DNA from: 'Nostoc azollae' 0708
Lineage (GTDB): Bacteria; Cyanobacteriota; Cyanobacteriia; Cyanobacteriales; Nostocaceae
Length of the DNA: 64,000 nt
Direction of reading: 5' to 3'
Assembly: GCF_000196515.1 (NCBI RefSeq)
Contig: NC_014248.1
Location: forward strand, 2,597,001-2,661,000
A program made the position numbers and the translations under genes. The notes under the pieces are model-generated. The model made no database searches, was not told the DNA's origin, and worked only from the letters and a program-made list of their open reading frames with translations. Shown here piece after piece: positions 36,572 to 45,554 of this stretch (position 1 is the first letter of the stretch; each line of letters starts with the position of its first letter).

Positions 36572-37999
36572 GTGAAGTTACATAAACCAATATTGGTGGG
36601 AGGACTGGGATTGTCCTTCTCCTTGTGGATGTTAGACACTTGGCATGATTCCATAGTACAGGTGGGAGAATTCGGACTTCTGAGTGCTTTAGCTGTCGGT
36701 GGGGGTTTCTGGTTATTGCAGAAAAATCGCCCTGGTGAACAGCTAAATGATATGGTTATAGATAGGGCATCTGTGGAAAGAGGAATTTCTCAAACAGAAG
36801 TTATAATTAATCAACTCGCACAAGAAGCAGCAAACCATCCAGGTTTAGAAAGCCTACGCGAACAATTTGCTAAATTACCCTTAGAGTTAGACAGACGAGA
36901 AATTCAAGTTGCTGTTACTGGTGGTAAGTCTGTAGGTAAAAGTACAGTTATTCAAATTCTCAAAAATGTAGAAACTTTATCTACAACGTCTCTACAATAT
37001 ACAGAAACAGCACCTTTATTTGCAGGAGTGGGTAAAAATTCTGATGCTGTCACATTATCAGAATTGCAAAAATATGATTTTGTTTTATTCCTCACAAAAG
37101 GTGATTTGACAGATTCCGAATTTCAAGTTTTGCAACAACTAAAAGCCGCAAAACAGTCAACATTACTGGTTTTTAATAAACAAGACCAGTATCAAGTAGA
37201 TGAACGTGCTACAGTTTTGCAATCATTGAAACAAAGAATGCAAGGAAATGTGGTGGCTACTGCTGCTTCTCCATTACCTGTGAAAGTTAGAAAATATGAA
37301 ACTGATGGTTCTGTGCAAGAATGGATGGAACAACCAGCAGCAGACATTCAACAGTTGACACAACAGTTCGGGGAAGTGTTAGCGCAGCAAGGAAAGCAGC
37401 TAGTTTATACAACAACGATGCGGAAAGTGCTGTTATTGAAAGCTGAAGCGAAAGATTGTTTAAATAGAGTACGGTGCGATCTGTCTACACCCATCATAGA
37501 ACAAAATCAGTGGATAGCTGCCGCTGCTGCCTTTGCAAACCCAATCCCCGCATTAGATATTCTCGCAACTGCGGCCATTAACGCCCAAATGGTTATGGAT
37601 TTGGGCAATATTTATCAGCAAAAAATTTTCTTAGAACAGGCGCAACAAGTAGCCGAAACTATGGGAAGCTTAATGTTGAAATTAGGATTAGTAGAACTTT
37701 CTACAAGGGCTGTGACTGGTATTCTCAAAACTAACGCTGTCACCTTCGTTGCTGGGGGAATGGTAGAAGGAGTGAGTGCTGCTTATCTAACCAGAGTTGC
37801 TGGGTTAAGTTTAGTTCAGTATTTTGAACAGCAAGAAATAGCATTAGAAACAGGAAATGGTTTGAACCTGGAAAAATTACACCAAGTTTTACAAACAGTA
37901 TTCCAACAGAGTCAAAAACTGGCTGTTCTGGAAGCTTTTGTTAAGCAAGGTGTGAAACGTTTGTTACCGGAAGCAAAGGCAGTTGAAGTTGTTGGATAG
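36572..37999 (+). CDS. Membrane-associated GTPase with DUF697-like C-terminus
   Basis: About 475 residues. Two hydrophobic stretches near the N-terminus (PILVGGLGLSFSLWML and LSALAVGGGFWLLQ) anchor it. The G domain shows VAVTGGKSVGKSTVIQIL (P-loop), a DVVLF-like KYDFVLFLTKGDL strand and LLVFNKQDQY (NKxD). The C-terminal part has PIPALDILATAAINAQMVMD and GILKTNAVTFVAGGMVEGVS, the DUF697/YcjF-like membrane segment. The function is unknown. Relatives are conserved in cyanobacteria. GTG 36572 with GGAG upstream is preferred to the longer TTG start at 36473. Intact. Confidence 0.75.
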   Translation: MKLHKPILVGGLGLSFSLWMLDTWHDSIVQVGEFGLLSALAVGGGFWLLQKNRPGEQLNDMVIDRASVERGISQTEVIINQLAQEAANHPGLESLREQFAKLPLELDRREIQVAVTGGKSVGKSTVIQILKNVETLSTTSLQYTETAPLFAGVGKNSDAVTLSELQKYDFVLFLTKGDLTDSEFQVLQQLKAAKQSTLLVFNKQDQYQVDERATVLQSLKQRMQGNVVATAASPLPVKVRKYETDGSVQEWMEQPAADIQQLTQQFGEVLAQQGKQLVYTTTMRKVLLLKAEAKDCLNRVRCDLSTPIIEQNQWIAAAAAFANPIPALDILATAAINAQMVMDLGNIYQQKIFLEQAQQVAETMGSLMLKLGLVELSTRAVTGILKTNAVTFVAGGMVEGVSAAYLTRVAGLSLVQYFEQQEIALETGNGLNLEKLHQVLQTVFQQSQKLAVLEAFVKQGVKRLLPEAKAVEVVG

Positions 38000-38022
38000 T
38001 TTTGCACCAAATCAAGAATTTT

Positions 38023-38070
38023 AAACCCGCTTTCACCGGAATAATTCTCAAGTCAAGGCGGGTTTTATTT
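38023..38070 (+). terminator. Rho-independent terminator after GTPase gene
   Basis: Arms AAACCCGC (38023-38030) and GCGGGTTT (38058-38065) are perfectly complementary, followed by TATTTTGC. It lies 24 bases after the GTPase stop codon. Confidence 0.75.
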
Positions 38071-38177
38071 TGCAATTATGACAAATTTAAGGCAATTTTG
38101 AACAGATTCATAGAGGTGTACCAGTTATTCTCATAAGATCTCAGAATTTCTTAGATGTTTACATTCCTCGCAAACCT

Positions 38178-38384
38178 ATGACACCTCAAGAATTTTTGGA
38201 AAATTTGGCTACAGCCGTAACAGACTCGGAAAAACTCATTGTTTTTGCGCGATATATAGATACAACTGCATTAGACCATGCAACAACTCCAAAATGGAGA
38301 AGTATTCCTCACAGCACAGAAATTCAGTTCGCACTCAATAATCTTGCTTTTCATCTAGAAGCACTTGCTGAAGAAAGCAATTAA
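38178..38384 (+). CDS. Small hypothetical protein, 68 residues
   Basis: MTPQEFLENLATAVTDSEKL, then IVFARYIDTTALDHATT and TEIQFALNNLAFHLEALAEE. The codon use and amphipathic, mildly acidic sequence look like a real gene. No domain is recognised, and there is no signal peptide or membrane span. A weak ribosome-binding site only. It stands alone between the GTPase terminator and a convergent gene. Confidence 0.6.
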   Translation: MTPQEFLENLATAVTDSEKLIVFARYIDTTALDHATTPKWRSIPHSTEIQFALNNLAFHLEALAEESN

Positions 38385-38532
38385 TGACTGAAGACAACAC
38401 TCGATAGGTTGTCCTTATAGATACCTATCAAGTAGAGATATCTTTTTGGATTAAGTCGCGCAAATACCTATTCATAAATTTATAAAATAATTAGTTAAAT
38501 TGACGATGGACTGCACATAAACAAGCATTGTA

Positions 38533-38910
38533 TTACTTATCAACCTCAATATTTGTAAACACCCAGGCTACTTTATAAGGTTTTTGGTATTCTCCTAAAA
38601 TATTGATCCGGTGACAAACATTAGGAATTTTGGTCAAATATCTGGGTTCTAAAGGTGCATCACAAGCAAATATTCCTTTGACTCGGCTAGCAATACCTGA
38701 GTTATGATATTTAATCATGATTACCACATAGTATCTATCATCTGATGAATATAGGACTTGAACTAGGTCATCATGAGTAATACCGAGTAAATGATCAGGT
38801 AATTTCAAAGCTTCGCTGGTGTCTAAGGGGAGGTTTTGAGTTTTTACCCAATTGATAATTTCTTGATATTTTATAAGTGCCGACAACCTACAGCACTTAT
38901 AAAATATCAA
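38533..38910 (-). CDS. Hypothetical protein, 5' end disturbed by a hairpin
   Basis: About 115 residues with protein-like composition: EALKLPDHLLGITHDDLVQV, LYSSDDRYYVVIMIKYHN and GIFACDAPLEPRYLTKIPN. No family is recognised. The only possible starts are TTG codons at 38910 or 38889, both in or beside a perfect 16-base inverted repeat (38865-38908). No ATG or GTG lies further in. The beginning may have been replaced, so the gene may be a 5'-truncated remnant. Confidence 0.45.
   Translation of the reverse strand: MIFYKCCRLSALIKYQEIINWVKTQNLPLDTSEALKLPDHLLGITHDDLVQVLYSSDDRYYVVIMIKYHNSGIASRVKGIFACDAPLEPRYLTKIPNVCHRINILGEYQKPYKVAWVFTNIEVDK
38865..38908. repeat. 16 bp perfect inverted repeat
   Basis: GATATTTTATAAGTGC and its exact complement are separated by 12 bases, at the presumed 5' end of the minus-strand hypothetical gene. 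No T-run follows, so it is not an evident terminator. It may be the end of an inserted element. Confidence 0.85.
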
Positions 38911-39005
38911 AAACTTGAGTGAGCCAGTATATTAGTTGTACTGCGATTAATATAAAGCCGCTGAACATTCTTTTTAGTTTAAACATTTTAAACTGATGAT
39001 ATCCT

Positions 39006-39584
39006 ATGCAACCTAAACATCCTTAGTTACGAAAATGTATACAAAAGCTGGAAAAATCACCCCAGATAAAGACAAAAACCACTATAGAACCTTTTCTAGA
39101 GAGTACTATAGCAGATGGTCTGTTAACTATCTATACGCCTCACAAGAAACTCCAATATATAGTTGAGATTAAAGCTCCCATCAGTTTAGAGACACTTGAT
39201 TCAAGCATTAATTATCTCAAATACCTCAATAAAAAACTGAGCAATGATCAGAGAACACATATTATCACAGTTTTGCTAAAGTCTCCCAATGAAGAAGATA
39301 AACAGCGTGTTTATGATCAAGTTATTGATGAAATTACAGAAGCAAGATTTGAAGTAGATGAAGCTGCAATAATTTTCATAGGTAAAAACTTTCAAAATAA
39401 ATTGAAAAGTGAAACTCTGAACGCAGTCAAGGAAATTATCGAATTAATTGTGAGTTTTCAAGATAAATATATTCCCCAATTTGTGCCTAAAAATTTAGAG
39501 GAGCAAGAAGGGGATGAAGCTTTTGATAAAATAGTTAAACGGTTTGAATCATGGCAATATGGATTAACTAACTTTTATAGATAA
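39006..39584 (+). pseudogene. Hypothetical protein with a stop at codon 7
   Basis: ATG 39006 reads MQPKHP, then TAG at 39024-39026. After it the frame stays open to 39584: RKCIQKLEKSPQIKTKTTIE, PFLESTIADGLLTIYTPHKK, YIVEIKAPISLETLDSS, NEEDKQRVYDQVIDEITE and so on, about 192 residues in all. The Asp of TIADG and VEIKA resemble the D...ExK pattern of PD-(D/E)xK nuclease folds, but this is a weak inference. A TTG at 39273 would give only the last 103 residues. The long conserved frame beyond a single stop suggests recent loss. Confidence 0.5.
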
Positions 39585-39656
39585 TTGATTAGAGTGGGTT
39601 TAAGTTTTTTTAAGTTACCCATTTAGATGATAATTTTAGGGATCTATTAAAAATAA

Positions 39657-41157
39657 TGTACATCACTATCATAATACCCAGCACCAACAAAAGCAGGAGT
39701 AGATGCAGATTGCTGATCTATTAATTCCAGCAAAGCTTCATTACAATGTTCCGCAATTTCTGGATATTTATTCGCATACCATCCCAGTGGTGTGACAATA
39801 TAAGGACACTAATATCAAAACCTAACTTAATAAGTTCTTCAGTTTCTTGAATTGCAAGCAGGACTTAGGCAAGTGGCACAGGCGATGGGTGAAATATAGT
39901 ACATCGGTATTAAATAAATCGGATACCGAAAGCTTTATCAACCCATCAGAAGTAGCTGCAACAGGAAACATTATTCAAATATTCATGAGAAAATAGGTAG
40001 GAGATTGTATTAGATAAATGTTGCTGAAGGTAATGAGATTTACTAAACTTGATTACTGCCAATACTTATAAAGTAGTCAAATTAATTATACAATTACTAA
40101 TTTAGCAGAGCATTTAGAAACTATTAGCCATGATGCAATTAACTATTATTTAAAAACCGAAAAGTTAACATCTCGTTTACTATGGGATAAGGTGAAAGAG
40201 GTAGTAGAACCTAATGGTAATGGGTACATCATATTTGATGATAGTATTTTACACGAAAGATATTCTGAAGAAATAGAGATGGTGAGGAGACAATATAGTG
40301 GTAATGAACATGGCATACTCAAAGGAATTGGTGTAGTCAGTTGTGTATATGTGAATCCTAAAGTTCAAAGATTTGGGGTAATAGATTACAGTATTTTTAA
40401 TGCTGATGTGGATGGTAAAACCAAGATAGACCATATGAAAAATATGCTACAAAACCTGGTGTATCATCAGCTTTTCCCCTTTGATAGGGTTTTGATGGAC
40501 ACATGGTATGCAGTAAAAAGTTTCATGCTGTATATTGATAGCTTAGACAAAATTTATTATTGCCCTTAAAAAAAAATCGGTTAGTTGATGATACATTTGC
40601 CAAGGGAAAAGATAAACATATTGAATTATTAGAATGGAGTACTGAAGAGTTAGAATGTGGTAAAATCATAAAAATTAAAGGGTTTCCCGCTCAGAAAAAA
40701 GTGAAACTATTCCGGGTTGCTGTTTCTACCAACAGAACGGATTATGTCGCTACTAAGGATTTATCTCAAAGTTCTACGAATGTTGTACAAGAGGTGTGTA
40801 AAATTCGTTGGAAAATCGAGGAGTTTCACCGAGAGATTAAACAAATAAGTGGCATTGAATCTTGTCAATGTCGTAAAGCTAGGCTTAAAAGAAATCATAT
40901 TGCTTGTGCAATGTTAGTTTGGATTAGATTAAAGAATTTAGCCTATCAAACTGGTCAAACTGTTTATCAAAACAAGCATAGATTGCTTTCTAATTATTTA
41001 ATTCAGCAACTAAAATGCCCAAGTCTTCCTATGTGCTTGGTTTGAGTTCAATTGTTCCGTGCCAGGGCTACATCCCGCCCGCTATTTGTGCCAGTTGCGT
41101 AAGTCCTGGCAAGATTGAAGATAGCATTACATTAAGGTCTACAAATGGTTCAGACAT
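39657..41157 (-). pseudogene. Unrecognised small gene split by the IS701-like element
   Basis: The 5' piece begins at ATG 41157 (MSEPFVDLNVMLSSIL). The 3' piece continues beyond the insertion with AIQETEELIKLGFDISVL, then, after a frameshift, PLGWYANKYPEIAEHCNEAL, LELIDQQSASTPAFVGAGYY and DSDVHYF, ending at TAA 39657. The family is not recognised. The gene lies 17 bases behind another decayed gene (41174-41877), so the two probably formed an operon. Confidence 0.45.
39859..41108 (+). mobile_element. IS701-like insertion sequence with 5 bp target duplication
   Basis: About 1250 bases with inverted ends CAGGACTTAGGCAAGTGGCAC-type on the left and its imperfect complement on the right, flanked by GCAAG on both sides. 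The transposase is split in two frames: 40192-40569 (YIIFDDSILHERYSEEIE with the first Asp, VLMDTWYAVKSFMLYID with the second) and 40560-41045 (RLVDDTFAKGKDKH, CKIRWKIEEFHREIKQISG with the catalytic Glu). The join is at CCCTTAAAAAAAAAT, requiring a -1 shift. Its N-terminal part upstream of 40192 is open but lacks a clear start. It resembles cyanobacterial elements annotated as IS701. Confidence 0.8.
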
Positions 41158-41173
41158 ATTTAAAACCTTTTTA

Positions 41174-41877
41174 TTATTCTTGTGCTAGTCGCTGAAGATA
41201 AGCGATAATTTCTACTTTACTTATTAAAGCTGATGGAGGAACAAGCTAACTAGGATAAAGATATACTTTCTGACCTAACTGACCAGTTTTTCTACTATCT
41301 ACTGATGTACCCCAAGGCTCTGCATAAATAAACCAACGGGTACTTAACCTACTAGGAGGAATAGCACCCCATAACATTCCATTGACTAAACAAAACCAAA
41401 TAATAGTAGCAGGTGGGTTCACCCATTGCTTACTTTCTACCTCTCCACACATCCAACCTTGATAACCAAAAGATAAGATATGCGGATTTTCTACTAAACC
41501 GGAAACACTAGACCTCTTGCACAATTGTTTCTGTGGTATGATAGAGAGTTTTAGATTTTATTTATGTATTTTTGGTGTTCTTTGCGCTCCCTAATTGAAA
41601 CATAACTCTGTAACTCTAACTTTTGACTAGATAGAAAAAAGACAGTGTCTCATTATAACATAAAATCAATTCTGCAAGAGGTCTACTCTTGACTGATATC
41701 CAAAATAACTGACGCTGATTATCATTGCTATATACTGGAATATCTTCCTTGATCAGTACCAAATTCTGTTATTCTCAATTCACCACCATTGATACGACGA
41801 TTTATTAACCTTCTATGAACTATTTCAACTGCTCGTTTTCCTTCAGATAAGAACTTTTCCCAATCAGATGAACACAT
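41174..41877 (-). pseudogene. Unrecognised gene broken by a MITE, a frameshift and a stop
   Basis: ATG 41877 opens MCSSDWEKFLSEGKRAVEIV, HRRLINRRINGGELRITEFG and GTDQGRYSS, then a frameshift leads to NDNQRQLFWISVKS. The MITE at 41511-41683 interrupts it. The frame resumes SGLVENPHILSFGYQGWMCG, WVNPPATIIWFCLVNGMLWG and GTSVDSRKTGQLGQKVYLYP, with a TAG, then LVPPSALISKVEIIAYLQRL to TAA at 41174. No family is recognised. Hydrophobic, Trp-rich central part. Clearly one former gene of about 175 residues. Confidence 0.55.
41511..41683. mobile_element. 173 bp MITE with TA target duplication
   Basis: Terminal inverted repeats GACCTCTTGCA/TGCAAGAGGTC, extending with one mismatch to AATTG, and a TA dinucleotide at each border (41509-41510 and 41684-41685). 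No coding content. TA duplication and short ends are typical of IS630/Tc1-mariner-derived MITEs. It splits the gene at 41174-41877. Confidence 0.85.
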
Positions 41878-41894
41878 ATTAATATTTAATTAAT

Positions 41895-43410
41895 GTAAGG
41901 ATTCAGGTGGTGGGATATTGACAAGTGTGATAGGAGAGGCAGAATATAGCAGTTATGGAAAAGAAGCTGGGACCAAAAATAGAAAGAGAGTTATTGAAGC
42001 AGTTGGCAACAGAGCAACTGGTAGAAATCATTATTGACCGGGGGAAAAGTATAGAGAAGCTAACAAATAGAGTAGTAGAACTGGAAAAAGAAATAGATAA
42101 ACTCAAGGTCAGTAGAGATTTAGAGACCATAACATGATCCAAACCACCCTTGGGAGACATCCTGAAAAAAACCGAGAACAAACAAGAAGAGAAACCAGAA
42201 GAGAAGCAGACACGAAAACGGAAACCAGGAGGACAACCAGGGCATAGGGGAAAAACGAGAAAGGTGTTTAGTGGAGTAGATAGAATAGATTTGAGATAGT
42301 GGGACGGCAAGTGTGTGGATGGTGAGGTCAGGGTCAATTGTTTGGCGAACCAATAAAAATCCAAACACAACAACTAGGGGAGTTGGTGGACAGGCCAATC
42401 CAAATAGTAGAATATGAAAGATATACGTGGATGTGCAGTGTGTGTGGGGAAACACAAAGGGCACACTGGTCACCAGAGATAGTATCGGTACAACATATAG
42501 AAATCACACTACAATCTTGTTTGGGATGGATCAATAACTAGGGCTATTGACCCTATGAAAAAGAATACTTCTTGTTGTGGGCACTGGGTCAAATAGAAAT
42601 TGGAGTGGGAACATTAGTAGGTACCAATGAAGGAATAGATGGTCCAGTGGCTCAAAGTATTCATAGCCTCAAACAGTGGATAAAACAAACCCAGCCTCAT
42701 ATCCTTGGGGATGAAACACCCTGGGTACTCAAAGGGGTGAAACAATGTGGTTATGGATTTTTACCAATAGTGACTTCCCTTGATTTCATGGGTCTGATAC
42801 TCCTTGTCCTGGCGAATTAGAATCCATTGTGGGTTCAAGTTACTCTGGTGTACTCAGTTCTGATGACTTTACTGCCTATAACGATTATGCGGTCACAGCT
42901 CAACAGAAATGTCAGGCACATCTCTACCCTACCCCGTCACTTCAAGACACTAATCAAGATTCCTGGCTTCAATCACCAAGAAATTGGCACAAAATTCATC
43001 GACCTCATAGATGAAGGTTTTAAAAACTACCCTTTATTCCAACAAACCCAAAACCTTCATGAATTCTTGACTTGCCCATCCTAGTTTCAACCAAAAGTTG
43101 AATCTTCCATTCATTCATTGATCAAGCCCCAGGGGAACCTGGTAAACTTTTACCTTCCTTAGGCAATAGACCTTGATCATAATTTAGCTGAACCAAGGTT
43201 AGGTTTAGCACTGACACAAGGAAAAGTCTGTGGTGGTTCTCTTTCTCTGGAGCTATTCCAACATCCTGCCAATTTATTGACCGTTATACAAACTTGTCGC
43301 CGTCAAGCACTTTCTCTAATTGAGTTTTTTGACCAACCTATGAAAGCCATAGTTCACTCTGCTTTCCATACACCTTCTTTAATCCCTCTACCTTAGACCT
43401 GAATCCTTAC
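41895..43410 (+). mobile_element. IS66-family element, degraded, with 8 bp target duplication
   Basis: 1516 bases with ends GTAAGGATTCAGGT and ACCTGAATCCTTAC and the duplication TAATTAAT on both sides (41887-41894, 43411-43418), the length typical of IS66. TnpC pieces in changing frames: MEKKLGPKIERELLKQLATE, a coiled N-terminus, then KRKPGGQPGHRGKTRK, CSVCGETQRAHW (zinc-finger part), HILGDETPWVLKG (catalytic Asp), SGVLSSDDFTAYNDYA (second Asp) and DLIDEGFKNYPLF. Several stops and shifts mean it cannot transpose by itself. Because the borders and duplication are perfect, insertion is fairly recent. Confidence 0.88.
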
Positions 43411-43449
43411 TAATTAATTCTACAAAAACGGCATCATTTGATTTTATCA

Positions 43450-44589
43450 ATGAATGACACTATTTCCATCTTCTCCTTTTTCTCCGGTTCAGGATTCCTC
43501 GATTTAGGGTTTGAAACCACTGGCTATAACATCGTTTACGTCAACGAAATCTTCCCCCCATTCATGTCCGCATATCGCTATTCACGGGAAATTCTCCAAC
43601 TCCCATCTCCTGAATATGGATATCACCAAGCAGAAGCCGCAGACGTAAGCAAATTAATAGCAGGAACACAAGCACAACAGCTAAATGAATTAGTTAAAAG
43701 TTCCCGTAAATCAAACAATATAGTTGGTTTTATTGGTGGTCCACCTTGTCCTGATTTTTCTATTGGTGGAAAAAACAAAGGACATTTAGGTGATAATGGT
43801 AAACTTTCAGCCTCTTATATTGAATTGATTTATCAAAACTTACCCGATTTCTTTTTATTTGAAAATGTGAAAGGGTTGTGGAGAACTACAAAACACCGTT
43901 TATTTTTTGAAGAATTAAAAATTAAATTACAAGAAGCTGGTTATATTTTGACAGAACGGTTAATTAATTCTATTGAATATGGTGTCCCGCAAGATAGAGA
44001 CAGAATTATTTCAATTGGCTTCAATTCCCATTTCCTCGAGGAAATGGGAATTGAAGATGATTTTACCTTTCCTTGGGAAAAATATATTTTATATCCTCAA
44101 TCCAAAGTCTTTGCTTATCCTTGGAATACAAGCCAACCATTTAAAGAGAATTCTATAATTCCTTGTCCTAATAACATTCCTGAACAACTAACGGTTGAAT
44201 ATTGGTTTAGAAACAATGATGTGCTGAACCATCCCAACGCTAAACATTATTTTCAACCCAGAGCAGGTATCACTAAATTTGCTACTATTAATGAGGGAGA
44301 TGATTCAAAAAAATCATTTAAACGTCTGCACCGATGGCGTTATTCTCCTACCGCTTGTTATGGGAATAATGAAGTACATTTACATCCTTACAAAGTGCGA
44401 CGTATTTCTGTAGCTGAAGCTTTAGCTATTCAATCTTTACCCGCTGATTTTTCACTTCCAGAAAATATGTCTCTTACGAATATGTTTAAAACTGTTGGTA
44501 ATGGTGTGCCATACTTAGCAGCAAAAGCATTAGCTGAGACTATTCTGGATTTTTTAGGAACTGAAGTTACGAAAAAGAAGATCCCCTAA
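43450..44589 (+). CDS. DNA cytosine-5 methyltransferase
   Basis: 379 residues with the ordered C5-methyltransferase motifs: I FSFFSGSGFLDLGFE (SAM binding), IV GGPPCPDFSIGG (catalytic Cys), VI FFLFENVKGL, VIII VPQDRDRIISIGF, and X TVGNGVPYLAAKAL. The target-recognition region lies between about residues 215 and 320. No restriction endonuclease gene is adjacent, so it is a solitary methylase or the survivor of a restriction-modification system. The IS66 right end is only 40 bases upstream, so the native promoter may be lost. A perfect palindrome at 44019-44056 lies in the coding region. ATG 43450 is preferred to TTG 43438. Confidence 0.9.
   Translation: MNDTISIFSFFSGSGFLDLGFETTGYNIVYVNEIFPPFMSAYRYSREILQLPSPEYGYHQAEAADVSKLIAGTQAQQLNELVKSSRKSNNIVGFIGGPPCPDFSIGGKNKGHLGDNGKLSASYIELIYQNLPDFFLFENVKGLWRTTKHRLFFEELKIKLQEAGYILTERLINSIEYGVPQDRDRIISIGFNSHFLEEMGIEDDFTFPWEKYILYPQSKVFAYPWNTSQPFKENSIIPCPNNIPEQLTVEYWFRNNDVLNHPNAKHYFQPRAGITKFATINEGDDSKKSFKRLHRWRYSPTACYGNNEVHLHPYKVRRISVAEALAIQSLPADFSLPENMSLTNMFKTVGNGVPYLAAKALAETILDFLGTEVTKKKIP
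44019..44056. repeat. 38 bp perfect palindrome inside the methyltransferase gene
   Basis: 19 bases on each side of the axis between 44037 and 44038 (centre CCTCGAGG) are perfectly complementary with no loop. The frame reads through as SHFLEEMGIED without disruption. Confidence 0.95.
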
Positions 44590-44785
44590 TTGTGTGAGAA
44601 GTCGGGGATATAATCTAAGATGTCAAGTTGAATACTTAGGTATAATATTAATTACTGAGTTAACAACTCATCATTGAAGTTTCAACAATGTGCTGATTTT
44701 CAGGATATATTCGTAATATATATGGTCTAATATATAAGAAATGTTTTTTTTCATAAACTTTAATAATCTATCACTGGCAAAATAA

Positions 44786-45457
44786 ATGATGGCAGCAGAC
44801 TATCCTAACATTGATATTGCGCCATTTATCGACCACTCTGTGCTCTCACCAATTACTACTCCAGAGCAGGTTGAACAATGGTGTGAGGAAGCCCACAGAT
44901 TTAACTTTGCAGCGGTTTGCGTTCATCCTTGTTATGTCAAGCAAGCTGTGGAACTGCTTCGCAACAAAAATCCGCACGTCTGTACTGTTATTGGTTTTCC
45001 CACGGGTGGGACGACTTCGGCAGTTAAGTTGTATGAAGCTCAAGAAGCGGTGGAAAACGGTGCAACCGAGTTGGATCTGGTGATGAATTTGGGCTGGTTG
45101 AAGGCTGGCAAAACTGAAGAAGTTCACCAGGAAATTGCTACAATTTGTGAAGAGGCTGGAAAACCTGTAAAGGTCATTTTAGAAACCAACCTGCTCACGG
45201 ATGCAGAAAAAAAACTGGCAGCCGAACTAGCTATGGATGCAGGTGCAGCACTCTTAAAAACCAGTACAGGTTGGAATGGTGGTGCGACTGTAGCAGATGT
45301 GCGCTTATTAAAGCAAATAGTACGGGAAAGGGTGGGAATCAAAGCATCAGGAGGGATTCGTACCCACAATGAAGCCTTAGATTTAATCATGGCTGGTGCT
45401 ACTAGGTTAGGTACATCTCGCGGTATAGATTTACTCCGTCAGCGCGATCACCCGTAA
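44786..45457 (+). CDS. deoC: Deoxyribose-phosphate aldolase
   Basis: 223 residues. DeoC reversibly splits 2-deoxyribose 5-phosphate into glyceraldehyde 3-phosphate and acetaldehyde. [19 protein letters not shown] opens the TIM barrel. The Schiff-base Lys is in [10 protein letters not shown], with [17 protein letters not shown] and [18 protein letters not shown] elsewhere in the active site. Normal length and intact. It precedes recO, separated by a large hairpin, an order common in cyanobacteria. Confidence 0.95.
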   Translation: MMAADYPNIDIAPFIDHSVLSPITTPEQVEQWCEEAHRFNFAAVCVHPCYVKQAVELLRNKNPHVCTVIGFPTGGTTSAVKLYEAQEAVENGATELDLVMNLGWLKAGKTEEVHQEIATICEEAGKPVKVILETNLLTDAEKKLAAELAMDAGAALLKTSTGWNGGATVADVRLLKQIVRERVGIKASGGIRTHNEALDLIMAGATRLGTSRGIDLLRQRDHP

Positions 45458-45468
45458 AAAGCTGAATA

Positions 45469-45531
45469 GTCATTGGTTATTAGTCAGTAGTCAGTTGTTT
45501 TCTCACTGACTACTGACTAATAACCAATGAC
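45469..45531. terminator. 27 bp perfect stem-loop between deoC and recO
   Basis: The arms (45469-45495 and 45505-45531) are exact complements of 27 bases with loop TGTTTTCTC. The repeats AGTCAGTAGTCAG and ACTAATAACTAATGACT continue up to the recO start. It lies 12 bases after the deoC stop. It may stop transcription or protect deoC mRNA. No U-run follows, so the terminator role is inferred. Confidence 0.6.
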
Positions 45532-45554
45532 TAATAACTAATGACTAATAACTA

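Noticed and set aside
39640-39860. Possible ThiG-like sequence (EELIKLGFDISVL)
   Set aside because: Only a short resemblance. The rest of the piece does not follow thiazole synthase, so no name was given.
42120-42473. 117-residue minus-strand frame and neighbours in the IS66 region
   Set aside because: Antisense to the degraded IS66 transposase, whose plus-strand motifs account for the region.
44811-45390. Additional frames over deoC
   Set aside because: Shadows of deoC, which has complete active-site motifs in its own frame.
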